DNA of 6,886 bases from Chloroflexota bacterium (GCA_017743585.1 JAGHYP010000152.1:1-6886); one strand, 5' to 3'; positions 1 through 6,368 are shown, counted from the stretch's first letter. The notes: generated from the letters alone by a model not told the origin. Made by a program: numbers and translations.

Positions 1-168
1 TGGGAGTAGCCGTGAAAGTTGCGGTCGCAGTCGGCGTGTGTGTAGCAGTCGCGGTTGCTGTGAAAGTAGCAGTCGGCGTGCTGGTGGGAGTAGCCGTGAA
101 AGTTGCGGTCGCAGTCGGCGTGTGTGTAGCAGTCGCGGTCGCTGTGAAAGTGGCAGTCGGCGTATCGG
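1..168 (-). repeat. 84-bp tandem repeat coding the Thr/Pro/Ala tail
   Basis: Positions 1-84 and 85-168 are two head-to-tail copies that differ at only five bases (55, 68 and 80-82 of the first copy against the second), or 79 of 84 identical. The unit is 28 codons, so copy number can change without shifting the FHA protein's frame. Each unit reads as alternating Thr with Pro, Ala, Phe or His on the minus strand. The octamer gtgaaagt recurs at 12, 60, 96 and 144, showing a 48/36 substructure. The array touches the window edge and probably continues. Positions 169-238 are related but more diverged low-complexity sequence. Confidence 0.9.
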
Positions 169-1864
169 TCGCGGTCGGAGTCGGCGTGTTGGTCGGAGTA
201 GGCGTCGGCGTCAGGGTGGGCGTCGGAGTCGGCGGGATTTGGTCAGCCTCGATGCTGCGCAGTTGCGCGGGCGTGAAGCCGCTACAGATCACAGCGGATG
301 CCGATAGCCAAGCGTTGCGATGTTCTTCGGGCGCGGCAAGGCGTATCCATTGCGCGCTGGGATCGCGGCGATCAGGGATGTAGAGCGTGCCGCGTTGCGC
401 CACGTCAAGCGCGGCGAGGATCGGATAGACTTCGCCCGGCCCGCTGTGAAGAGCTGGACTCGAGATATCGCCGCGCAGCTGGCAGGCGGGCTCGGTCACG
501 TCAAGGCGGCGCTCTGCCGTCACGACCTGACCGTCGTCGCCGCGCACGACAAGCCGCACGATCACTGCGCCGAAAGGCATGATGGACATTCTGTTGCTGG
601 TCTTGGCGGCTTGATCAGGGAAACTTTGCGGCGCAGGGCCGCCTAAGTCGATCACTTCAAACGTGATCGCCTGCGCGTTCTCGATCTGCCATGAGAAGCT
701 GAGCTGTTGTTCCACGTTGCGCATCAGCGAGGTCGGCTGTGTGGTGAAGGCGATCACGTTTGCAGCGCGCGGGCGCGCTAACAGGATGACCAAGATGGCT
801 AGCGCTATGAGCAGCAGCCCGACAAGCGCCCTGTTGAGCAGGCGGCTCAGGGCGGGCTTCACAATCGCCACGCCCGGCACAGTCGCGAGGAATTTCGACC
901 GATCCTGTGCCTGGGCGATCACATCGAAGGGCACGCGCTGCGCGCTGCCGAGCAGGCTGCGCGTCTTGGCGCGCATGTAGCCGCGCACGCGCTGCCGCTC
1001 GCCGGGCGCCAACATGACCGCCGACGGCTGAATATCGAATTCCAAAGCCTCGTTCGCCGCTTTGGCGAGGAGCGCGATCGGCAGAGGCGCGTTGCCTTGG
1101 TTATGCACATACAGCTCGAACGGCGCGGGCAGCGCCACTTCGCTGCGCACCAGCGCCATGCCGAAGCCGCTATAGGCGCGCACAGTGAGCGTGAACGATA
1201 GGCTAATGGGCTGATCGGGCGCATTTTGAGGGCGCACAGTGACGCGGATTGGGTAATCGCCAGGGCGCGTATCGCTGCGGCGCAACGGCTTGAAGTTCAA
1301 AGTGACCGTGGCGGACTCTTCAGAGCGCACTTCTAGCTCGGGGCGATCAATGCGCACCCATTCGCGCGGCACGCCTTCCACTTCCACTGTGTAGCGCGCG
1401 CTCTCCTTGCTGAGATTGTGGACGATCAGCGCGCTCTGGACGTGCGCGCCGGGCGTGACGGGTATGCGCGGCGGCTCTAGCTCGATCCGAAAAGTGGCGC
1501 CTGTTGCTTGGACGCGCTGCGCAGCATCTGGCGCGCTGACAGGCTGTGTCGGCACGTCGTCCTGCACGGGCAGGAAGATCAGGCGTAGGTCGCCGATTTG
1601 AATTTCCTCGCCGCCGCGCAGGATAACGGGCTCTTCAGGCTTGATGCGCTCGCCATCCACGTAAGTGCCGTTGCCCGAATCCTTATCGCGCAGCACGACT
1701 TGTCCATCTTCGTAGGAGATAGTGATGTGGTAGCGCGACACAGAAGGCGCATCGAGCGTGATATCGTTGCCCGTCGAGCGCCCGATAGTTACGATCTGCT
1801 TCTCAAGCGGATAGCTCTCCGAGAGTCCGTCGGGCCAATAGACATATAATCTGCCGTATATCAT
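1..1864 (-). CDS. FHA-domain membrane protein with Ig-like repeats, SH3b-like domain and Thr/Pro-rich tail (C-terminus cut by window edge)
   Basis: My minus-strand translation runs 621 codons from ATG at 1864-1862 with no stop before the window edge. Residues 1-98 are an FHA domain, a phosphothreonine-binding fold: G28-R29, S43, H46 (SVSRYH) and N65-G66-T67 (DSGNGTYVDG) are all present. Residues about 125-335 look like two beta-sandwich domains as in COG1470 proteins. Residues 346-363 are one hydrophobic membrane helix followed by Arg. Beyond it come an Ig-like stretch (about 366-458) and an SH3b-like domain (C461-C527, with HSGPGEVYPIL and NAWLSAS), then a Thr/Pro/Ala tail from residue 544. 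The expected topology is FHA and COG1470-like part in the cytoplasm, SH3b and tail outside, with C461 and C527 as a possible disulfide. The start is supported by GGAGG at 1879-1875, 10 nt upstream. Its leader lies beside the DnaA-box cluster, so DnaA could affect its expression (inference). The ligand is unknown. Confidence 0.93.
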   Translation of the reverse strand, partial: MIYGRLYVYWPDGLSESYPLEKQIVTIGRSTGNDITLDAPSVSRYHITISYEDGQVVLRDKDSGNGTYVDGERIKPEEPVILRGGEEIQIGDLRLIFLPVQDDVPTQPVSAPDAAQRVQATGATFRIELEPPRIPVTPGAHVQSALIVHNLSKESARYTVEVEGVPREWVRIDRPELEVRSEESATVTLNFKPLRRSDTRPGDYPIRVTVRPQNAPDQPISLSFTLTVRAYSGFGMALVRSEVALPAPFELYVHNQGNAPLPIALLAKAANEALEFDIQPSAVMLAPGERQRVRGYMRAKTRSLLGSAQRVPFDVIAQAQDRSKFLATVPGVAIVKPALSRLLNRALVGLLLIALAILVILLARPRAANVIAFTTQPTSLMRNVEQQLSFSWQIENAQAITFEVIDLGGPAPQSFPDQAAKTSNRMSIMPFGAVIVRLVVRGDDGQVVTAERRLDVTEPACQLRGDISSPALHSGPGEVYPILAALDVAQRGTLYIPDRRDPSAQWIRLAAPEEHRNAWLSASAVICSGFTPAQLRSIEADQIPPTPTPTLTPTPTPTNTPTPTATDTPTATFTATATATHTPTATATFTATPTSTPTATFTATATATHTPTATATFTATP

Positions 1865-2096
1865 CGCGCCGCATCCTCCAAGTGCGGGTCCAGTCTACCA
1901 CCAAATCGCCAAAATCGGCAATGCAAGCCAATCCATGCGTCACTATTGCGTGCGCAGCGCGCCCCGCCCGATGTGGATAACTTGTGGATAAGTTGTGGAT
2001 AACTCAGTCTGAAATGTGGATAACTTTTTCGGTAAGCGGCGCGCTCATACAGCCTCTGTTGATAGTGTTGATAACCGCCTGAGTTATCCACAGCTC

Positions 2097-2124
2097 AAAT
2101 GCTGATAAGTATACTTTTGTAAGT
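2097..2124. other. AT-rich stretch with palindrome, candidate unwinding element
   Basis: These 28 bases are about 75% A+T in a clearly GC-rich window. They start 5 bp after the inward-facing DnaA box at 2084-2092. They contain the perfect 10-bp palindrome AAGTATACTT (2107-2116). An AT-rich segment flanked by DnaA boxes is the usual place for origin melting, so this is the best candidate here. A second, weaker AT-rich stretch lies at about 2249-2290. The functional role is inferred. Confidence 0.45.
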
Positions 2125-2134
2125 CACGCCGAAA

Positions 2135-2181
2135 CGCCATACATAGGCCTTGCGACTCAGCGCACGCGCCATACATGGCGC
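2135..2181. repeat. Repeated CGCCATACAT with a GCGCCAT/ATGGCGC palindrome between DnaA boxes
   Basis: The 10-mer CGCCATACAT occurs at 2135-2144 and 2167-2176, 32 bp apart or about three helical turns. The second copy sits in an inverted repeat, GCGCCAT (2166-2172), AC, ATGGCGC (2175-2181). Both lie in the box-free gap between the DnaA boxes at 2084 and 2216. Two spaced copies of a palindromic element inside an origin-like region could be a binding site for another protein, but no specific factor is recognised. Confidence 0.5.
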
Positions 2182-2320
2182 TTTAGCACGCTTGTGCGCC
2201 CCATTTTGAGGCGAGTTATCCACATATCCACAGGCGCTACTACTGCTTCTGAGTTCAAAATACTCGAAGACTCTGTGTTGAAATTGTATGGATCGCGTGC
2301 CGCTCGGCGCGCCTATCTCA

Positions 2321-2354
2321 GCCGCTGAGGGCGCAGCCGTTGGGCCTGAGCGGC
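2321..2354. repeat. GC-rich inverted repeat (hairpin)
   Basis: GCCGCTGAGG (2321-2330) pairs with CCTGAGCGGC (2345-2354) at 9 of 10 positions around a 14-nt loop; the one mismatch is G2327 against G2348. There is no following T-run on either strand, so it is not a standard intrinsic terminator. It could be a structural element of the origin region or a remnant. Confidence 0.45.
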
Positions 2355-2421
2355 GCTTGAGGGCGGCACACGCCGCAGCACGCCGACGTCAGCGCGGTCG
2401 GCATGTTCGTGCCGGCTTCAG

Positions 2422-2517
2422 AGGCAGGGCGCGCTTGAGTTGCTGATCACAATGGCGCTGACGGCGCTGGCAGGCGCCAGCATGGGGCTGTTGCTCTCAG
2501 CGCCAATCGGCGGGTGA
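2422..2517 (+). pseudogene. Possible remnant of an ABC-2 type permease
   Basis: About 31 codons read plus-strand and end at TGA 2515-2517. The stretch LELLITMALTALAGASMGLL followed by LSA resembles the membrane segment of ABC-2/ABCG-type permeases, where an L-A-G-x-x-x-G-L-L-x-S-A pattern is typical. The expected continuation (a loop, then a proline-rich hydrophobic helix) is absent because the frame stops. Nothing ABC-2-like was recognised upstream. It is either a decayed fragment or a chance similarity in a GC-rich stretch. Confidence 0.3.
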
Positions 2518-2637
2518 ATGTGGTCACTCAGCTCGCCTTGGCAGGGATAGGGCTGCACATTGACGTGGCATTCTGGCGCTGTGCAAGGTATCATGAAGAC
2601 GGGTTAGGTTAGGGCTGAAAAGGTCTTGCCCAAAAGC

Positions 2638-3678
2638 ATGGCGAAGTATATTGCACGGCGTCTCATACAGGCGATTCCCACGCTCTTCTTGGTCACAGTG
2701 CTCTCGTTCATGATCATCTCGCTGGCGCCAGGCGGCCCGACGGCGAGCCTGCTGTTGAATCCGAGTTTGACGCCGCAGGATCGGGTGCGGATCGCGGAGC
2801 AGCTGGGCGTGAACGACCCGTGGCCGCTCCAGTACTTGCGCTGGCTGATCGGCGATGACTGGGAATGGCGCATTCGCGATAACAGCGGCGAGCCGAAGCC
2901 GGGCAACCGCTTGGGCATTCTGCGCCTTGACTTCGGCTACTCTTTCGTGGCGAATCGGCGCGTGTTAGACCTATTCGGCGAGCGGCTGGGCGCGACGCTC
3001 GAGCTGGGCATTGCGGCGCTGCTCTTCGCGCTGTGTTTGGGCGTACCGATCGGCATTCTCTCGGCGGTGATGCGCGGCAGCCTGTTCGATAACAGTATGC
3101 GCGTCTTGGCGGTCATCATCAACGCAGTGCCGAACTTCTGGCTAGGGTTGATGCTGATCTTGCTCTTCGGCGTGATCATCAAAGGCCCAGACGGCAAAGG
3201 CTTGCTGCCGATGGGCAGCCGCTGCCCGACAACGTTGGCGACCTGCCCGCCGTTGCACGAGCGGCTGAACCATCTGCTCTTGCCGATGATCGTGCTGGGC
3301 GGCGGCGGCTTGGCGGGCTACTCGCGCTACTTGCGCGCCTCGATGCTGGATGTGATCGGGCAAGATTACATTCGCACTGCGCGCGCCAAAGGCTTGACAG
3401 ATCGGGCAGTGTGGTTTGTCCACGGCGCACGCAACGCGCTGATTCCGCTCGCCACCTTCCTCGGGCCGGCCATTGCAGGAGTTTGGGGCGGTGCATTTGT
3501 CACAGAGCAGATTTTCTCGTGGCCCGGCATCGGTCGCCTGACCTTACAATCGTTGACGGCGCTGGACTATCCGATGATCATGGCGGTCACGGTCTTCTCA
3601 GCAGTGGCAACGATCCTCGGCTTCATCATCTCCGATGTCCTGTACGCGCTGATCGATCCGCGCATTCGCTTCAATTGA
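2638..3678 (+). CDS. ABC transporter permease, DppB/OppB family
   Basis: This 346-residue protein is one of the two membrane subunits of a peptide/nickel-type ABC importer. Residues about 10-30 form the first membrane helix after a basic start (KYIARRLIQ), typical of DppB. A long external loop follows (about residues 35-120), then the BPD_transp_1 core. The cytoplasmic EAA-type loop, which docks the ATPase, starts near residue 242 (QDYIRTARAKGL...HGARNALIP). The end (TEQIFSWPGIGRL...DPRIRFN) is also family-typical, and the length is normal. I chose ATG 2638; TTG 2626 is in frame after the stop at 2605-2607, but a GAAAAGG run at 2617-2623 is too close to it. That run is 14 nt from ATG 2638, so the ribosome site is weak for either start. 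The DppC-like gene begins 26 bp downstream. The substrate cannot be told from sequence; dipeptides, oligopeptides or nickel are possible. Confidence 0.93.
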   Translation: MAKYIARRLIQAIPTLFLVTVLSFMIISLAPGGPTASLLLNPSLTPQDRVRIAEQLGVNDPWPLQYLRWLIGDDWEWRIRDNSGEPKPGNRLGILRLDFGYSFVANRRVLDLFGERLGATLELGIAALLFALCLGVPIGILSAVMRGSLFDNSMRVLAVIINAVPNFWLGLMLILLFGVIIKGPDGKGLLPMGSRCPTTLATCPPLHERLNHLLLPMIVLGGGGLAGYSRYLRASMLDVIGQDYIRTARAKGLTDRAVWFVHGARNALIPLATFLGPAIAGVWGGAFVTEQIFSWPGIGRLTLQSLTALDYPMIMAVTVFSAVATILGFIISDVLYALIDPRIRFN

Positions 3679-3704
3679 AGGTTTAAATCGAAGGATTTAC
3701 AGCA

Positions 3705-5249
3705 ATGGCAGCGCGTTCACGTGTCATCAAACTGAAAGATCAAGGAGATGAGAAGTACTACGAAGGGCTCTCGCTCTTGCAATTGGCGCTGCGCCGCCTA
3801 CGCCGCGATACGCTGACCTTGATTGCAATGGCGGTCATGCTGATCCTGATATCGCTGGCGATCCTCGCGCCCGTCATCGAGCAGAACATTTTGAACGTCA
3901 GCTACTCGCGCACTGATCCGAATAACGCATTCCTGCCGCCCGGCGGCACGGCGCGCCTAGTCTACCTACCCGATCATCGCTACCGCTCGCAAGGGTTGAA
4001 CGTGGTGGTGATGCTCGACCGCGGCGCTGGCGGGCGCGAGATCAGCGAGGCGCACGCGGAAGTGCAAGCGCGCCAGCTGACGGCCAAAGAGGGCATGGCG
4101 AACATGCTGGTGGCGCACGCCAGCTTTGGGACTCCCAGCTTCTCAGTCTTCTTGGACGATCAGAAGCGCCCGCTGGCGGCGCGCGTTGGCGTCAACAGCA
4201 TCAGCAACCTGCTCGAAGTCCCCGTCGGCAAGCATACGTTGACCTTCCGACGCGGCACGAGCATCGAAGGCGAGGTATTGGCGACGCTCGACGTAGAGAT
4301 CGCGCCTGAGACGCTCACCACAGCCGTTCTGTTCGGGCGCCTGGAGGGCGAAGGCGAGGCAGCCCTGCGGGCGAAGGCGTTTAGCGTGAACAGCCGCGAT
4401 TTGGCCGAAGGGACGGCGCGTCTGCACGTGATTCACACCTCGCTCAGCGCGCCGCGCGCGGTCAATGTGCGCATCTTGGATCGGGTGCGCATCCCTGAGA
4501 TCCAATTCGGCGAAGATGGCTCCGCAGTGGTTGAGCGCGGCCTGTTCACCACAGGCATCTCAGCGATGGATGCGCGCACGCACGTGCTTGGCACGGACGA
4601 TCTAGGGCGCGACCATCTGGCGCGCTTGCTCTACGCGGGGCAGGTTTCGCTGAGCATCGCTTTTGCCGCTGCGATCATTTCGATCTTGATCGGCGTCACC
4701 GTCGGGATCATCGCAGGCTTCTACGGCGGGCTGATTGACGACGTGGTCAACCTGACGATTGCTACGATCAGCTCCCTGCCGACGCTGGTCATCCTGCTGA
4801 TCTTGGTGGCGTTGCTCAATCCCGGGCCGGAAGTGCTGGTCTTGGTGCTAGGCCTTCTGGGCTGGTTCGGCGTTTGCCGGCTGGTGCGCGGCGAGACGCT
4901 CTCGATCCGCGCGCGCGAGTACATCGTCAGTGCGCGCGCCATCGGCGCGCCCGTCAGCCGCATCATGTTCGTGCATGTGCTGCCGAACTTGCTCTCAGTG
5001 GTGATCGTGGCGCTGGCGCTAGATATCGGCAATTTGATCTTGGTCGAGTCGGCGCTCAGCTTCCTCGGCTTCGGCATCAAGCCGCCAGCTGCCAGCTGGG
5101 GCAACATGCTCTCGAATGCGCAGACCTTCTTCACCAAAGGCGTGCATCTGGTGATTTTCCCCGGCTTGATGATCAGCGTCACAGTCTTGTGCCTGTACAT
5201 CATCGGCGACGGACTGCGCGACGCCTTCGATCCGACTTTGAAGCGCTGA
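3705..5249 (+). CDS. ABC transporter permease, DppC/OppC family, with a DUF4397-like domain inserted in the first external loop
   Basis: This 514-residue protein is much longer than the usual 280-350 for DppC. Residues 37-57 are the first membrane helix. The usual DppC join between a PPG stretch and LGTDxxGRD is split: AFLPPGG ends at residue 81 and HVLGTDDLGRD starts at 293. The roughly 210 residues between look like DUF4397, a beta-rich domain of secreted proteins: MLVAHASFGTPSFSVFLDD (134-152), VPVGKHTLTF (172-181) and LHVIHTSLSAPRAVNVRILD (240-259). From 300 on the protein is an ordinary permease, with the EAA loop REYIVSARAIGAPVSRI...HVLPN at 404-428 and the end GDGLRDAFDPTLKR. The insert should lie outside the cell, on the side where the binding protein docks. 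AAGGA at 3691-3695 lies 9 nt before ATG 3705. The frame runs unbroken and codon use matches its neighbours. The function of the insert is unknown. Confidence 0.94.
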   Translation: MAARSRVIKLKDQGDEKYYEGLSLLQLALRRLRRDTLTLIAMAVMLILISLAILAPVIEQNILNVSYSRTDPNNAFLPPGGTARLVYLPDHRYRSQGLNVVVMLDRGAGGREISEAHAEVQARQLTAKEGMANMLVAHASFGTPSFSVFLDDQKRPLAARVGVNSISNLLEVPVGKHTLTFRRGTSIEGEVLATLDVEIAPETLTTAVLFGRLEGEGEAALRAKAFSVNSRDLAEGTARLHVIHTSLSAPRAVNVRILDRVRIPEIQFGEDGSAVVERGLFTTGISAMDARTHVLGTDDLGRDHLARLLYAGQVSLSIAFAAAIISILIGVTVGIIAGFYGGLIDDVVNLTIATISSLPTLVILLILVALLNPGPEVLVLVLGLLGWFGVCRLVRGETLSIRAREYIVSARAIGAPVSRIMFVHVLPNLLSVVIVALALDIGNLILVESALSFLGFGIKPPAASWGNMLSNAQTFFTKGVHLVIFPGLMISVTVLCLYIIGDGLRDAFDPTLKR

Positions 5250-5561
5250 GCGTGTGAGACTGTGCGCGCCGAGAATCTGCTCAGCTTCTGCGAGCGGAAT
5301 GCCGAATTTGGCGGCGGCGCGGCCGAATTGCGATGTGCGGGTGTATATCGCGCGCATGTCAGGATTCAACGATTCAACGCTGATCCACGCCACGCCGAGC
5401 TGCAATGCGTAACGCTCACAGCATCAAAATGCGCGCCTGCCGCGCGCAAGGCGTGGGTCACGGGGTCATACACACAGCACACACAGCGTGCCGACCTGCG
5501 CCGCGATCTGCGTCAAATCGTGCGTCCGCCAGCGCAGCGCGCCGTCCTGATATGCAACATG
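5250..5561 (-). pseudogene. Broken minus-strand coding remnant, family not recognised
   Basis: Between the two convergent operons the minus strand carries protein-like sequence split over two frames. Frame A reads HVAYQDGALRWRTHDLTQI from 5561 and stops at TGA 5468-5466. The next segment (YDPVTHALRAAGAHFDAVSV, from 5470) is in another frame. Frame A then resumes near 5411 (YALQLGVAWISVESLNPDMR, later QFGRAAAKFGIPLAEAEQIL) and runs without a stop into the antisense of the DppC-like gene. The first shift falls at a GT-rich run (5468-5487), a slippage-prone site; a second in-frame stop is at 5426-5424. There is no start codon and no own stop. It is probably a fragment of a gene that once followed the hydrolase. 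Sequencing error could mimic the shifts, but not the missing ends. No function is assigned. Confidence 0.45.
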
Positions 5562-5563
5562 CC

Positions 5564-6343
5564 CTAGCGACTATCCACTTTCGCAAGGAAGTCGAAGATC
5601 GCGCTGTAGAACGCCTCAGGCGCCTGCTCGTGAATGGCGTGACCAACTTCTGGAAAGACGCGGAATTGGCGCAACACGCCTCGCCGCTCTGCTGCTTTTT
5701 CCACGAAGCGCCTCCCCAGCGCGGGCGGATTCAAATTATCGCGCTCGCCCAGCATCAGCAAGAGCGGCGCGGTGATCTGATCGGCGCGGCTGAGCGTCAC
5801 ATCGCCGCCCTGCGCGATCATGGCGCAGAAAGCGTCAACCCAAGCCTGCACCCAGCTGATCACGTCTTGACCAGGATGCTTGGCGATGATCTCAGGCGTC
5901 ACCCAGGCGGTCGAGAGGCTGAAGCGCTGCGCATGTTCGCAGGCTGATTGATCGAAAGCGCCGATGGCGCCCCAAGCCGTCACAGAGCGGCACAAGTGCG
6001 CGTATTCAACGCCCAGCAAGAGCGCGACCTCGCCGCCATCGCTGAAGCCAAAGATATGGGCGTGCCGCGCGCCCAGCAGCGCCAAGAGCGCGCTCAAAAA
6101 CTCGCCCATCACGGCTGCGTCGCGCCTGTAGAAATCAGTTGGATAAGTGCGCTTCGGCGGCACGCTCTGACCGTAACCGGGCAGGTCAGGCAGGATGACA
6201 CTGTAGCCCGCGGCGACCAAGCGCTCTGCCAGCGGCAGGTGATCGCGCCCAATTTCCATCCAGCCGTGCAAGATCAGCGCAGGCACGCCGCTGCCGAACA
6301 GCTCATAGTGAACGTTCTGTCCGTTGACCTCGATTGAAGGCAT
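5564..6343 (-). CDS. Alpha/beta hydrolase, valacyclovir-hydrolase (BPHL)-like
   Basis: This 259-residue soluble serine hydrolase has no signal peptide. It shows the alpha/beta-hydrolase layout: oxyanion-hole motif HGW (26-28), DLPGYGQS (53-60), nucleophile elbow GFSDGG with S101, acid D202 (LGERD) and base H235 (VGHAIHE). The SDGG elbow resembles the GWSDGG of human BPHL, which hydrolyses amino-acid esters such as valacyclovir, so small-ester hydrolysis is a reasonable guess, but related enzymes include haloperoxidase-like and C-C hydrolases. A cap segment lies at about residues 130-190. The start ATG 6343 has GAGG five bases upstream. It begins 25 bp after the rlmN stop and is probably cotranscribed with it. 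The stop is TAG 5566-5564. Confidence 0.9.
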   Translation of the reverse strand: MPSIEVNGQNVHYELFGSGVPALILHGWMEIGRDHLPLAERLVAAGYSVILPDLPGYGQSVPPKRTYPTDFYRRDAAVMGEFLSALLALLGARHAHIFGFSDGGEVALLLGVEYAHLCRSVTAWGAIGAFDQSACEHAQRFSLSTAWVTPEIIAKHPGQDVISWVQAWVDAFCAMIAQGGDVTLSRADQITAPLLLMLGERDNLNPPALGRRFVEKAAERRGVLRQFRVFPEVGHAIHEQAPEAFYSAIFDFLAKVDSR

Positions 6344-6368
6344 ATCATCCTCAGCTTTGGCGGATGCG

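Larger units (their letters stand above)
1972..2232. other. oriC: DnaA-box cluster, probable replication origin (oriC-like)
   Basis: The exact 9-mer TTATCCACA occurs six times. Four copies are on the minus strand (1972-1980, 1983-1991, 1994-2002, 2015-2023) and two on the plus strand (2084-2092, 2216-2224). One-mismatch copies lie at 2066-2074 (TGTTGATAA) and 2224-2232 (ATATCCACA); a two-mismatch copy is at 2057-2065. The first three are exactly 11 bp apart and the fourth 21 bp further, roughly helical phasing on one face of the DNA. Fewer than 0.1 such 9-mers would be expected by chance in the whole window. DnaA binds this 9-mer at bacterial origins. Inverted box groups, an AT-rich stretch between them and outward-pointing genes on both sides fit an origin. 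A titration or regulatory DnaA-binding locus is the main alternative, because no replication gene is visible. Confidence 0.8.
2233..2637. other. Non-coding right half of the origin gap
   Basis: No convincing intact gene was found in these 405 bases. Short open stretches exist, for example from ATG at 2288, but they show no recognisable protein and no good ribosome-binding site. The region holds a moderately AT-rich part to about 2290, a GC-rich hairpin (2321-2354) and a possible ABC-2 permease remnant (about 2422-2517). The 100 bases before the permease operon should include its promoter, but I could not find a well-spaced -35/-10 pair. Confidence 0.6.

Noticed and set aside
12..383. Plus-strand open frame reading as Val/Ala/Gly repeats
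   Set aside because: It is the antisense of the Thr/Pro tail repeat of the FHA gene, whose minus-strand frame is open for over 1,860 bases with recognisable domains.
1861..2091. Minus-strand open frame of 76 codons whose TGA overlaps the FHA start as ATGA
   Set aside because: The overlap looks like translational coupling, but the frame runs straight through the DnaA-box array and reads as repeats of it, with no recognisable protein.
2560..2594. TTGACG (2560-2565) and TATCAT (2589-2594) as a promoter for the permease operon
   Set aside because: The spacing is 23 bp, well outside the usual 16-18, so the pair is not supported.
1865..2637. A CRISPR array suggested by the short repeats
   Set aside because: The repeats are 9-mers 11-21 bp apart in both orientations, fitting DnaA boxes and not repeat-spacer units.
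2604..3496. Several minus-strand open frames opposite the DppB-like gene
   Set aside because: They are low-complexity antisense shadows; the plus strand has full family motifs.
5230..5290. Terminator between the convergent operons
   Set aside because: There is short dyad symmetry around AGCGCT but no stable stem followed by a T-run on either strand.
5262..5567. Plus-strand open frame after the DppC-like stop
   Set aside because: It has no recognisable motif, no good ribosome-binding site and a shadow-like composition rich in Arg, Ala and Cys; the minus strand there reads more like protein.
5405..5947. Plus-strand frame of 180 codons opposite the hydrolase
   Set aside because: It is antisense to the hydrolase, which has its catalytic triad in place, and to the remnant next to it.
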